From NCBI RefSeq assembly GCF_016650695.1, contig NZ_JAEKFH010000003.1, forward strand, positions 516,001-580,000: a stretch of 64,000 bases of DNA. The letters are read 5' to 3'. Every line of letters begins with the position of its first letter. Position 1 is the stretch's first letter. The notes under the pieces were generated by a model that did no database searches, was not told the DNA's origin, and saw only the letters and a list, made by a program, of their open reading frames with translations. This DNA is from Pseudomonas sp. TH41 (GTDB lineage: Bacteria > Pseudomonadota > Gammaproteobacteria > Pseudomonadales > Pseudomonadaceae). Of this stretch, positions 47,779 to 55,214 are shown piece by piece. The position numbers were made by a program, and so were the translations under genes.

Positions 47779-48102
47779 CTACTCCGAAGCCCGCGCCCTC
47801 AACCGCCGCCCAACCACATCCAGCACATCACACCCATCGCGCAACGGAATGGCACAGAGCAAAGCGAAGTCACTGAGAATGAAGGATTCGCACTCGATCG
47901 AACCCCGCATCGACAGGTTTTCAAGCACTTGGGTGACGGCACGGATTCGATAGCTGGCCGTGTCATACAAAACATCGAGCGGCACATGGGTATCAACGAA
48001 TAAAGTCGGCATGTCGTCGCAGTTGCTGGTGAGCGCCATGAAGCGGCTTTCGGGGTGGGGAGTTGGTTTGACATACGGTAAGTCTGAGTGAAGTGTTGGC
48101 AT
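47779..48102 (-). CDS. Small Pseudomonas hypothetical protein (DUF3077-like)
   Basis: A 107-residue protein with a good GGAG site before the ATG at 48102. The core (LFVDTHVPLDVLYDTASYRIRA, later ESFILSDFALLCAIPLRDGCDVLD) resembles the DUF3077-type small proteins common in Pseudomonas, where it follows a hydrophobic 'xPLxxAL' helix pattern. The assignment is tentative and the function unknown. It stands alone beside the REP and IS region. Confidence 0.6.
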   Translation of the reverse strand: MPTLHSDLPYVKPTPHPESRFMALTSNCDDMPTLFVDTHVPLDVLYDTASYRIRAVTQVLENLSMRGSIECESFILSDFALLCAIPLRDGCDVLDVVGRRLRARASE

Positions 48103-48287
48103 ATGAGAGCTCCAGAAAATAAAAAGGACGCGCTCCGGTGGTCTTCAGGGTTCCTACTCCCTGCCACTGACTTTGCAGCGGCATGCAGAGACTAGCGACG
48201 ATAGTCGGATCGAACCAGTTCACGAAAACCGCCGCGACTTGAAGGAAACTTCCGACGACTTTGCCCAGAGATTTCGCCACCCAAACG

Positions 48288-48323
48288 CAAACGTGGCGGG
48301 AGGTTTCCCTCTCGCCACGTTTG
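48288..48323 (-). terminator. Hairpin after the HTH-Sel1 operon
   Basis: A perfect 11-base inverted repeat CAAACGTGGCG / CGCCACGTTTG, 20 bases beyond the Sel1 gene stop. The U tract is weak, so termination is probable but not certain. Confidence 0.6.
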
Positions 48324-48343
48324 ATTGTCAGGTAGGCAGGAAA

Positions 48344-48751
48344 TTAATCCGTAGACCCGCGAGCCGCCAGCTCTTTGAGTTTGATCTCGGCTAACGGATG
48401 CCCAGCCTTTGCAGCCATCCCCCAGAACCGAGCCGCTTCAGCCGGATCCGGCGCTTTGCTCGGTGTTCCGGCCAGGCTGATCACGCCCACCTGATACGCC
48501 GCTTTGCCATCGCCCGCCAACGCCGCCAGGCGCAGCAATCGCACACCTTCCTCACGAGCCCCAAGGCCAACGCCACGAAAGGTCAGGATGTGGCCATAGA
48601 AGCTCTGAGCGCCGACATCCCCCAGGTTTGCCATCCGCGCGAATTGGCCTTCAAGCCAGCTCCAGCCTCGGGGCTGACGCACAAACCATGACCAGTGAAA
48701 CAACCGGCGGGCCAGCCAGTAGCCGGCCCGTGCCTTGAGTCGTAAAAACAC
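48344..48751 (-). CDS. Sel1-repeat protein
   Basis: A 135-residue helical repeat protein. Two to three SEL1-like repeats are visible (AYQVGVISLAGTPSKAPDPAEAARFW, MAAKAGHPLAEIKLKELA), a fold that usually mediates protein-protein contacts. The GTG start at 48751 directly follows the upstream stop codon, with GGAGG inside the upstream gene, so it is translationally coupled to the 48752 gene. No signal peptide is obvious. The partner is unknown. Confidence 0.8.
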   Translation of the reverse strand: MFLRLKARAGYWLARRLFHWSWFVRQPRGWSWLEGQFARMANLGDVGAQSFYGHILTFRGVGLGAREEGVRLLRLAALAGDGKAAYQVGVISLAGTPSKAPDPAEAARFWGMAAKAGHPLAEIKLKELAARGSTD

Positions 48752-49123
48752 TCAGGCCTCCGCCGATTCCGGGTACTCATATTCGAACACCCGCACCACT
48801 TCCGAGGCATGCCAGGACGCCGCGGCGATGCCATCGGACGGCCCGGAGAAACGCCCCAGGCGCTCGACGCATTCGAAGAACCCCGTGCGCGGCAAGCGGC
48901 TGGCGCCTTGGCTGATCACCAGCGAACTGCGCAAGGGCTGTTCGGCTTTGGCGTCCAGCGCGGCCAGATGCTCAAGGGCAGCCGTCAGCGTTTGCATGGC
49001 TGGCGTGGGCAACTGCAAACGCTCCAGCAATGCCCGGTAAGTCAGCAGATGGCGCTGACGGCGCGCCTGATCCAGTTCGCCCAGTAACCCATCCCAATGT
49101 TGACGACTGATGCGTACGCTCAC
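48752..49123 (-). CDS. Hypothetical protein of the HTH-Sel1 operon
   Basis: A 123-residue mostly helical soluble protein (residues about 10-60 RQHWDGLLGELDQARRQRHL…ALLERLQLP…TAALEHLAALDA), followed by a beta-like part (LRSSLVISQG; RTGFFECVERLGRF). I do not recognise the family. Its start overlaps the HTH gene by four bases (ATGA) and its stop touches the Sel1 gene, so it is the middle gene of a coupled three-gene operon. Confidence 0.7.
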   Translation of the reverse strand: MSVRISRQHWDGLLGELDQARRQRHLLTYRALLERLQLPTPAMQTLTAALEHLAALDAKAEQPLRSSLVISQGASRLPRTGFFECVERLGRFSGPSDGIAAASWHASEVVRVFEYEYPESAEA

Positions 49124-49461
49124 GATTCATCCCTCCACCCTGGCACCGTCAACTCCCAGGCCAGGCTTCGGCGAATCGCAGCGTCGGGTTGACGCTCGCC
49201 ACTTTCGATCAAGGCCAGATAAGACGGGCTGATGCCTACCGTGCGGGCCAGCGCCTCGATGGCGATGCCCTTCCCTTCGCGCAAACTGCGTAGTTGGTCC
49301 AGACCTGGAAGAATCTGGTCTGGTGCTGCCGCTTGACGCTCTGGGGCGACCCGCGGCGGTTGCTCATTGATGCCTGCAGCTTTGAGTAGAGCCTGGTACT
49401 GAGCCCACGGCAGAACCGCATACTCGGGCTCGCCTTCGCGTGTGATTATCTGAATATCCAT
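49120..49461 (-). CDS. XRE-family helix-turn-helix regulator
   Basis: A 113-residue protein from the ATG at 49461 (GGGGAA upstream). The N-terminus (MDIQIITREGEPEYAVLP) resembles the strand-helix of Phd/YefM-type proteins. Residues about 55-110 are an HTH_3 domain (LRSLREGKGIAIEALARTVGISPSYLALIE). This combination is typical of antitoxin-like or autorepressor proteins, but neither operon partner looks like a known toxin. It probably represses its own operon. Confidence 0.82.
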   Translation of the reverse strand: MDIQIITREGEPEYAVLPWAQYQALLKAAGINEQPPRVAPERQAAAPDQILPGLDQLRSLREGKGIAIEALARTVGISPSYLALIESGERQPDAAIRRSLAWELTVPGWRDES

Positions 49462-49575
49462 GACTTCCCCGTAGGACAACGACACTTAGCGAGTCGGCAC
49501 TTTTCCCTAGAAGTGTAATCCTAACAGCGGCCAAGGTCGCGGGGGGTATGAATATAGGGACGTTCCTGAGTGGAA

Positions 49576-50031
49576 TCAGGTTTTTTTCGGGCCCTGAAGC
49601 TGAAGTTGCTCCAGGGTATCGGGCAAACGTTCGACCACGGCGAGCTTCTCCGGCAGCTGCCGATTGCGCCAGGCTCGGAAGGCGCTGAGTTCGTCGTCGA
49701 GGACTTTCATCAGCCAGGCCAGCACGGCGATGTCATCGAGCATGCCAAAAACCGGAATGAAATCCGGAATCGCATCCACCGGACTGAGGAAGTACATCAG
49801 GCCTGCGACGACCGATATCATCGCCTTCGGGCTGATGGCCCGGTACTCACCACGCCAGTAGGCAAGGCACAATGCCTGCAACAAGCGCAGGTCGTCTTTC
49901 AGCTTACCCAGTCGGTTACCCTGGCTGGCACCTTTGCTGGCCACCGCGAACAACAAGGTAGGCAATCGTCCACGAGCCAACAGGCGTCCGGCCAGAGGCA
50001 GGAAACGAGCGAAATTCCAAGGTGCTTTCAT
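49576..50031 (-). CDS. YkvA/DUF1232 family membrane protein
   Basis: A 151-residue protein from the second of two adjacent ATG codons (50031; 50034 also possible), with GGGAGGA upstream. The DUF1232 core is clear: FLSPVDAIPDFIPVFGMLDDIAVLAWLMK, a predicted membrane hairpin. The function is unknown. Its leader contains two inverted perfect DnaA boxes (50051-50073). Confidence 0.85.
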   Translation of the reverse strand: MKAPWNFARFLPLAGRLLARGRLPTLLFAVASKGASQGNRLGKLKDDLRLLQALCLAYWRGEYRAISPKAMISVVAGLMYFLSPVDAIPDFIPVFGMLDDIAVLAWLMKVLDDELSAFRAWRNRQLPEKLAVVERLPDTLEQLQLQGPKKT

Positions 50032-50050
50032 CATTCCTCCCGCTGAAATG

Positions 50051-50073
50051 TTATCCACACAAATTGTGGATAA
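50051..50073. promoter_or_regulatory. Pair of inverted perfect DnaA boxes
   Basis: TTATCCACA at 50051-50059 and its exact complement TGTGGATAA at 50065-50073, extended by G and C on the outside, form a symmetrical site with a five-base centre. Both match the strict DnaA consensus. They lie 20-42 bases upstream of the YkvA-type start codon, where DnaA binding could repress or time that gene. Confidence 0.6.
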
Positions 50074-50174
50074 CCTTGTGAACAGAGCTGCATTTCACGG
50101 CTGAAAGCCCCGTTTCATAAGGGCTTAACTCAGATCGGGCGTTTTTTACTCATATAAAAAAACCCAAGATTTCA

Positions 50175-50312
50175 TTGACTTGGCGTTCTGACGCGGCTAG
50201 CACGAACGTCCTCAATGCTAAGACTGCAGCCTACAACATCCGTTCGCTTTGTTTACCTCTTGCCGAACGCCAGATGCAACAACGCCCCGCATAAAGCGAG
50301 GCGTTGTTTTTA
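50175..50312 (+). ncRNA. Candidate small RNA with promoter and terminator
   Basis: A promoter-like TTGACT (50175-50180), 17-base spacer and CTAGCAC (TAGCAC at 50198-50203; a -13 C, as in RpoS promoters) point to a start near 50210. The RNA of about 103 bases would contain a hairpin (CGTTCG … CGAACG) and an intrinsic terminator (AACAACGCC … GGCGTTGTT then T5, 50278-50312). No ORF fits. It could be one of the stress-regulated Pseudomonas sRNAs, but I cannot name it. Confidence 0.55.
50278..50312. terminator. Terminator shared by the sRNA candidate and the FKBP gene
   Basis: A strong stem of 12 pairs with loop ATAAA and a T5 tract on the forward strand. It also lies 14 bases after the reverse-strand FKBP stop, but the U tract in that direction is weak. 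Confidence 0.8.
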
Positions 50313-50325
50313 GAGCAGATGCGAA

Positions 50326-51042
50326 TTACTTGGCAGCATCGTCTTGTTTTGCCGGATCTTTGATCGCCAGCAGTTCCAGGTCGAATACCAGCACCGAGTT
50401 GGCTGGAATCGCCGGGCTTGGGCTTTGCGCGCCATAAGCCAGTTCGCTAGGAATGTACAATTTGTACTTCTCGCCAACGTGCATCAGTTGCAGGCCTTCG
50501 ACCCAACCCGGAATCACGCCGCTGACTGGCAGATCGATCGGGCTGCCGCGCTCGACGGAGCTGTCGAAAACGGTGCCGTTGGTCAGCTTGCCAGTGTAGT
50601 GAACAGTCACGACGTCGGTCGGCTTAGGCTGTGCGCCATCGGCCTTCTTGACCACTTCGTACTGCAGGCCGGAAGCGGTGGTGGTTACACCGGCTTTCTT
50701 GGCGTTGTCTTCGAGGAATTTCTTGCCGGCGGCTGCCGACTCTTCGCTCATTTTGGCCATGCGCTCTTCAGCACGCTTTTGCAGTGCTGCGAAGGCTTCG
50801 ACCAGTTCGTCGTCCTTCAGCTTCTGTTCTTTCTTGCCGACGGCATCTTCGATGCCTTGGGCTACGGCCTTGGAGTCCAGGTCATCCATGCCTTCCTGAG
50901 CCAGGCTTTTGCCCATGTTCAGGCCAATGCCGTAGGAAGCTTTTTGCGCCGGAGTTTTCAGCTCTACGCTGGTCTGCGAATCACAACCCGCAAGTACCAG
51001 GCTAACCAGGGCTACCGCCGCCGCCAACCGATGCTGTTTCAT
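50326..51042 (-). CDS. FKBP-type peptidyl-prolyl isomerase lipoprotein (Mip/FkpA-like)
   Basis: A 238-residue precursor with a lipobox (SLVLAGC, Cys20). Residues about 30-115 form the helical FKBP_N dimerisation region (KASYGIGLNMGKSLAQEG…). Residues about 130-230 are the FKBP domain with VTVHYTGKLTNGTVFDSS, GVIPGWVEGLQLM and ELAYGAQ. It assists folding in the periplasm or outer membrane. It is monocistronic. Confidence 0.93.
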   Translation of the reverse strand: MKQHRLAAAVALVSLVLAGCDSQTSVELKTPAQKASYGIGLNMGKSLAQEGMDDLDSKAVAQGIEDAVGKKEQKLKDDELVEAFAALQKRAEERMAKMSEESAAAGKKFLEDNAKKAGVTTTASGLQYEVVKKADGAQPKPTDVVTVHYTGKLTNGTVFDSSVERGSPIDLPVSGVIPGWVEGLQLMHVGEKYKLYIPSELAYGAQSPSPAIPANSVLVFDLELLAIKDPAKQDDAAK

Positions 51043-51311
51043 GCTATTTCCTTGTTCATGCGCCTAAAGGGCAATCGAGTAAAGCCGCGAGCTTATCAGG
51101 CGGCCACGACCAATGGCTACCGGCATGAGAGCAGGAAACTTCTGATAAGTTCAGGTGTTTTAACGCATTTCAGGAATCGGATGATGAAGCTTCTGTCATC
51201 TTCCCCTCACAGCGACTGATCCCCTATCCCACAACATCTGGCGTAATGGCCACTTGCTGCACCTCTGAGGCTGAGGCATAAAAGAGCGATAAATCGACAA
51301 GGATGTTTATC

Positions 51312-53120
51312 GTGCGCCTCTTGTGCCGCTTGTTAGCTCTGATTGCTGCGCTGCTGGGACTCGGCCTTGGCGTGGTTCTGTACTTCGTCGCCAACCCGAA
51401 ACTGCCCGCCTGGTCGCCTGCGCAACAGGTGCACTACCTGGAACAATGGAGCGCTGCCGACCGCCAGACTTACTATTTCACGCCTCAGGGCACTCAGGTC
51501 AAAGGCTTGCGCTACGACTGGTTCAACGCCCTCGAACTGCCCTTCTCACAACAACGATTCGCCGCGCCCGAATACCTCGCCCGCTTCGGTTTTCTGATTG
51601 ACCCCAGCCAGCGATCTATACCGAATAACCCTGGCAACCTGCCTGTCGGGTTTGCCCGTCATCAGAACCCTGGCAGCCAGGACGAATTTCTGGACATCAC
51701 CTGTGCCGCTTGCCACACCGGCGAACTGCGTTTCAATGGCCAGGCCGTACGCATCGACGGCGGCTCGGCGCAGCATGTTCTGCCATCCAGCGTTCCTACG
51801 CTTCGCGGTGGCAGTTTCGGGCAAGCACTGGTGGCCAGTCTGACGTCGACTTACTACAACCCGTGGAAATTCGAACGTTTTGCACGCAACGTACTGGGTC
51901 AGGATTACGACATCCGCCATCAGCAACTGCGCAAAAACTTCAAGGAATCCCTTGATACTTTCTTGAAGGTGGCCTGGAACGACACCCATCGCGGACTCTA
52001 CCCGACCGAAGAAGGCCCCGGTCGTACCGATGCATTCGGGCGCATTGCCAATGCCAGTTTCGGCGATGCCATTTCCCCCGCTAACTACCGGGTGGCCAAT
52101 GCGCCAGTTGATTATCCGCAGTTGTGGGACATGTGGAATTTCGACTGGGTGCAATGGAACGGCTCGGCACAGCAACCCATGGCCCGCAACATCGGTGAAG
52201 CCTTGGGCGTAGGCGCCACGCTGAATTTCTTCGACAGTAGCGGGCAGCCACTCAAGGGTGACGACCGTTATCCGTCCAGTGTCCGGGTGCACGATTTACA
52301 CCTGATCGAACAAACCCTGCAACGACTCAAACCACCCGCCTGGCCGGAGGAACTGCTGGGCGCGATCGATAAACCCCTGGCCGCCAAAGGTCGTGCGCTG
52401 TTTACCGAGAACTGCGCTGGCTGCCATGTCCCTCGATCAGTCGAAAGCGATGGGCGCTGGGTGCAACATTTGAAAATGCTGCCTGTGGCGTTCATTGGTA
52501 CGGACCCTGGCGCGGCCGACAACATCGCCGACCACCGCTTCGACCTCACCGCCCTGCAATGGGATCCGGCAGAACTGGGTCAACTGGATGTGCAATTGCA
52601 ACCGACACCCACCGAGCTGCTGGATTTGAGCAAGCTGTCATCGGCCAAAGGGCTGGCTTACATCACCGCATTCGTCGAGAACCGCGCTTACCGTGACGCG
52701 AACATCCCCGTCGCCGAGCGACCGGCCATGGATGGCTTCGGCCTGCCCATCGGGGTCCGGGAATTGCGCGCCTACAAGGCCCGGCCACTGGCGGGTGTGT
52801 GGGCGACCCCACCGTTTCTGCACAACGGCTCGGTGCCGAGTCTCTATCAACTACTCTCGCCCCAGGATGAACGCGCGACCACTTTTTACAAAGGCACGTT
52901 CGAGTACAACCCAAGGCACCTGGGGTATCGAACCGAGGCCTTTACCAACGGTTTTGAATTCGACACGCGTATCACCGGCAATCACAACAGCGGCCACGAG
53001 TTTCGCGCTGGCAAGCTCGGCAATGGCGTGATCGGTCGCTGGCTGCAACCCGAGGAGCGCTGGGCGCTTCTGGAATACCTGAAAGTATTGGGTGGCCCGC
53101 TAGAGGCACAATTGCCATGA
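51312..53120 (+). CDS. Membrane-anchored di-haem cytochrome c peroxidase-like protein
   Basis: About 602 residues from a GTG at 51312 with AAGGA at good spacing (an ATG at 51303 lies too close to it). An N-terminal membrane anchor (about 1-27) is followed by two CxxCH haem sites, CAACH near residue 135 and CAGCH near 372. The family is annotated in Pseudomonas as di-haem cytochrome c peroxidase, much longer than classical CcpA. It should act in the periplasm on hydrogen peroxide with c-type electron donors. Its stop overlaps the start of a catalase-like gene by four bases. Confidence 0.88.
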   Translation: MRLLCRLLALIAALLGLGLGVVLYFVANPKLPAWSPAQQVHYLEQWSAADRQTYYFTPQGTQVKGLRYDWFNALELPFSQQRFAAPEYLARFGFLIDPSQRSIPNNPGNLPVGFARHQNPGSQDEFLDITCAACHTGELRFNGQAVRIDGGSAQHVLPSSVPTLRGGSFGQALVASLTSTYYNPWKFERFARNVLGQDYDIRHQQLRKNFKESLDTFLKVAWNDTHRGLYPTEEGPGRTDAFGRIANASFGDAISPANYRVANAPVDYPQLWDMWNFDWVQWNGSAQQPMARNIGEALGVGATLNFFDSSGQPLKGDDRYPSSVRVHDLHLIEQTLQRLKPPAWPEELLGAIDKPLAAKGRALFTENCAGCHVPRSVESDGRWVQHLKMLPVAFIGTDPGAADNIADHRFDLTALQWDPAELGQLDVQLQPTPTELLDLSKLSSAKGLAYITAFVENRAYRDANIPVAERPAMDGFGLPIGVRELRAYKARPLAGVWATPPFLHNGSVPSLYQLLSPQDERATTFYKGTFEYNPRHLGYRTEAFTNGFEFDTRITGNHNSGHEFRAGKLGNGVIGRWLQPEERWALLEYLKVLGGPLEAQLP

Positions 53121-54250
53121 CGACACTGTGGATGCGTTTTGGCGTCTTCCTTGGCAAAACCCTGCTGTTGTTATTGGGTCTTGGATTGCTCGGCTGGGCG
53201 CTGGCGACAACCTGGTTTACCTGGCAGCACCGAGGGCCGGTGTCGGCTGAAGAACTGATTCCGGACGGCGAAGCAGCGATGACTCAGGACGTCATTCAGA
53301 CCGCCGTGCGCATCGTCGATCAGCACCGTGAAGGCACGCGCTACCTGCGCGATGCACATGCCAAGGCTCACGGGTGTGTGAAGGCCGACGTTCGGGTACT
53401 GCCGGAGCTGCCCGATGAGCTGCGTCAGGGTGTATTCAGTGAGCCGGGCAAAACCTGGCAAGCGACGATGCGGCTTTCCAATGGCAATGCTTATCCGCAG
53501 TTCGACAGCATCCGCGACGCTCGGGGAATGGCGATCAAATTACTCGATGTGCCTGGCAAACAGCTGCTCGACGATCAAAAAAGCCGTGACGAGCAGGACT
53601 TCGTGATGTTCAGCCATCCGAATTTTTTCGTCAGCGATGTCGCTGAGTATCGTCAGAACGTTTCCGCCCAGGCTGACGGCGAGACGTTGATGGCGTTCTT
53701 CCCCGGCTGGGACCCGCGGACCTGGCAGGTTCGACACCTGTTCATCGCGCTGGCGACCCTCTCCCCCGCCCCGGAAAGCCCGACGCGGACGACCTACTTT
53801 TCGGTTTCGCCCTACAAATTCGGTGAAGCCAATGCCAAGTTCCGGGTAATGCCGGATCCTGACAGTTGCCCGACCTACACCCTGCCGGCGCAAAACCAGA
53901 AGTTGCCGAATTTCCTGCGCAATGCCCTGAACCAGCAGCTGTCGACAGATCGGGTACCTGCGTGTTTCGTCCTGCAGATCCAGCGGCAGGATCCGCGCAA
54001 GTACATGCCGATCGAGGACACCAGCATCGAATGGAGAGAAAGTGACGCACCGTTCGAGACGGTGGCGCGGATCAATGTGCCGGCCCAGGACTTCGATACG
54101 CCGGCACTGAACGTGCAATGCGACAACCAGTCGTTCAATCCCTGGTTCGGTCTGGAGGCTCATCGGCCAATTGGCGGGATCAATCGCTTGCGCAAAGCGG
54201 CATACGAAGCGGTCAGCGATTACCGCCACAGTCGCAACGCTGAACAGTAA
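53117..54250 (+). CDS. Membrane-anchored catalase-family protein
   Basis: A 377-residue protein with an N-terminal membrane helix (about 12-32) and a shortened catalase-like barrel. The region RYLRDAHAKAHGCVKAD contains the distal-haem His pattern; YPQFDSIRDARGMAIKLLD and DFVMFSHPNFFV match the catalase core. A proximal tyrosine motif is not clear, so catalase, peroxidase or haem-binding activity cannot be separated. It is coupled (ATGA) to the di-haem peroxidase, suggesting a joint periplasmic peroxide-handling pair. Confidence 0.85.
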   Translation: MTTLWMRFGVFLGKTLLLLLGLGLLGWALATTWFTWQHRGPVSAEELIPDGEAAMTQDVIQTAVRIVDQHREGTRYLRDAHAKAHGCVKADVRVLPELPDELRQGVFSEPGKTWQATMRLSNGNAYPQFDSIRDARGMAIKLLDVPGKQLLDDQKSRDEQDFVMFSHPNFFVSDVAEYRQNVSAQADGETLMAFFPGWDPRTWQVRHLFIALATLSPAPESPTRTTYFSVSPYKFGEANAKFRVMPDPDSCPTYTLPAQNQKLPNFLRNALNQQLSTDRVPACFVLQIQRQDPRKYMPIEDTSIEWRESDAPFETVARINVPAQDFDTPALNVQCDNQSFNPWFGLEAHRPIGGINRLRKAAYEAVSDYRHSRNAEQ

Positions 54251-54267
54251 GCAGGTAAAACGCGATC

Positions 54268-54397
54268 TGTAACAGCTGGCGGGGCCTGCGTCCGGCTGTA
54301 GCAGCTGTCGAGGTACGAGGCTGCGTGGGCTGCGCAGCGGCCCTCGAGGGCGGTCCTGCGGACACGCAACGCAGCCTCGTACCTCGACAGCTGCTAC
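54268..54397. repeat. GTAGCAGCTGTCGAGG REP pair next to a broken GTAACAGCTGGCG copy
   Basis: The main structure at 54298-54397 is an inverted pair (GTAGCAGCTGTCGAGGTACG and CGTACCTCGACAGCTGCTAC) with a GC-rich centre. Immediately before it, 54268-54297 is a partial, unpaired copy of the REP type seen at 47590, as if one REP had landed inside another. Confidence 0.75.
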
Positions 54398-54457
54398 AAG
54401 GGGCGTATTTCGCCTGAATGGGTCGCTTTTCATGGGAAAAGCCAAATCCCGGACAGC

Positions 54458-54484
54458 AAAAAGCCCGCATTAAGCGGGCTTTCT
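54458..54484 (-). terminator. Terminator of the distal tRNA-Val/tRNA-Asp unit
   Basis: Stem AGCCCGC / GCGGGCT with loop ATTAA and, on the reverse strand, a T5 tail. It also lies downstream of the catalase gene and may act in both directions. Confidence 0.88.
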
Positions 54485-54524
54485 GTGTGGTGACCTGGCG
54501 TTCAGCGTTCCAGATTACCGAATA

Positions 54525-54601
54525 TGGCGCAGCGGACGGGACTCGAACCCGCGACCCCCGGCGTGACAGGCCGGTATTCTAACCGACTGAACTACCGCTG
54601 C
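54525..54601 (-). tRNA. tRNA-Asp (GTC), copy 1
   Basis: A 77-base gene with encoded CCA. The acceptor stem GCAGCGG pairs with CCGCTGC; the anticodon loop CTGTCAC gives GTC; the T loop is TTCGAGT. It is the second gene of a Val-Asp pair and identical in its body to the copy at 54884. Confidence 0.97.
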
Positions 54602-54619
54602 GCGTAACATTGAAAGTAG

Positions 54620-54695
54620 TGGTGGGTGATGACGGGATCGAACCGCCGACATTCTGCTTGTAAGGCAGACGCTCTCCCAGCTGAGCTAATCACCC
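54620..54695 (-). tRNA. tRNA-Val (TAC), copy 1
   Basis: A 76-base gene with encoded CCA. The acceptor stem is GGGTGAT/ATCACCC, the anticodon loop CTTACAA gives TAC, and the T loop is TTCGATC. It is transcribed just ahead of tRNA-Asp, 18 bases away. Confidence 0.97.
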
Positions 54696-54817
54696 TTTAC
54701 CTTCGTTGCGGGGCGCATTGTGCCACAGATTTTCATAACGTGTTGATTTAATTGATATATTTATCAAAAAAACCTGAAAACCAGCAAAACAATACATCCT
54801 GCAGGAACTACGGACAG

Positions 54818-54844
54818 AAAAAAACCCGCGTTAGCGGGCTTTTC
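54818..54844 (-). terminator. Terminator of the proximal tRNA-Val/tRNA-Asp unit
   Basis: A stem (AGCCCGC with GCGGGTT on the reverse strand) and a T7 tail, the counterpart of 54458-54484. It separates the two duplicated tRNA units, so each is its own transcription unit or partly terminated. Confidence 0.85.
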
Positions 54845-54883
54845 CGTGGTGACCTGGCGTTCAGCGTTCCAGGTTACCGAATA

Positions 54884-54960
54884 TGGCGCAGCGGACGGGA
54901 CTCGAACCCGCGACCCCCGGCGTGACAGGCCGGTATTCTAACCGACTGAACTACCGCTGC
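54884..54960 (-). tRNA. tRNA-Asp (GTC), copy 2
   Basis: A 77-base gene with the same sequence as the copy at 54525, including anticodon GTC and CCA end. It follows tRNA-Val copy 2 after 18 bases. Confidence 0.97.
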
Positions 54961-54978
54961 GCGTAACACTAAAGCGAA

Positions 54979-55054
54979 TGGTGGGTGATGACGGGATCGA
55001 ACCGCCGACATTCTGCTTGTAAGGCAGACGCTCTCCCAGCTGAGCTAATCACCC
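54979..55054 (-). tRNA. tRNA-Val (TAC), copy 2
   Basis: A 76-base gene identical in its body to the copy at 54620 (anticodon TAC, encoded CCA). It is the first gene of the proximal unit; its promoter must lie in 55055-55190, which includes an AT-rich block. Confidence 0.97.
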
Positions 55055-55214
55055 TTCACTTTCGGTGTGGCGCGCATTCTACGGAGCGCCCCCACCTCTG
55101 GCAAGCACTTTTTTAAATAATTTTTTCAGGTCTTCCAAAGGCTTAGAGAAGGGTTGGCCTATGGCGCCGCTAAGAGAATAATGCCCCCCTTTGTATAAAG
55201 GAGAGACTCGCCCC

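Noticed and set aside
49120..49461. Classical toxin-antitoxin pair
   Set aside because: The HTH protein looks antitoxin-like, but neither downstream protein resembles a known toxin; kept only as a low-interest observation.
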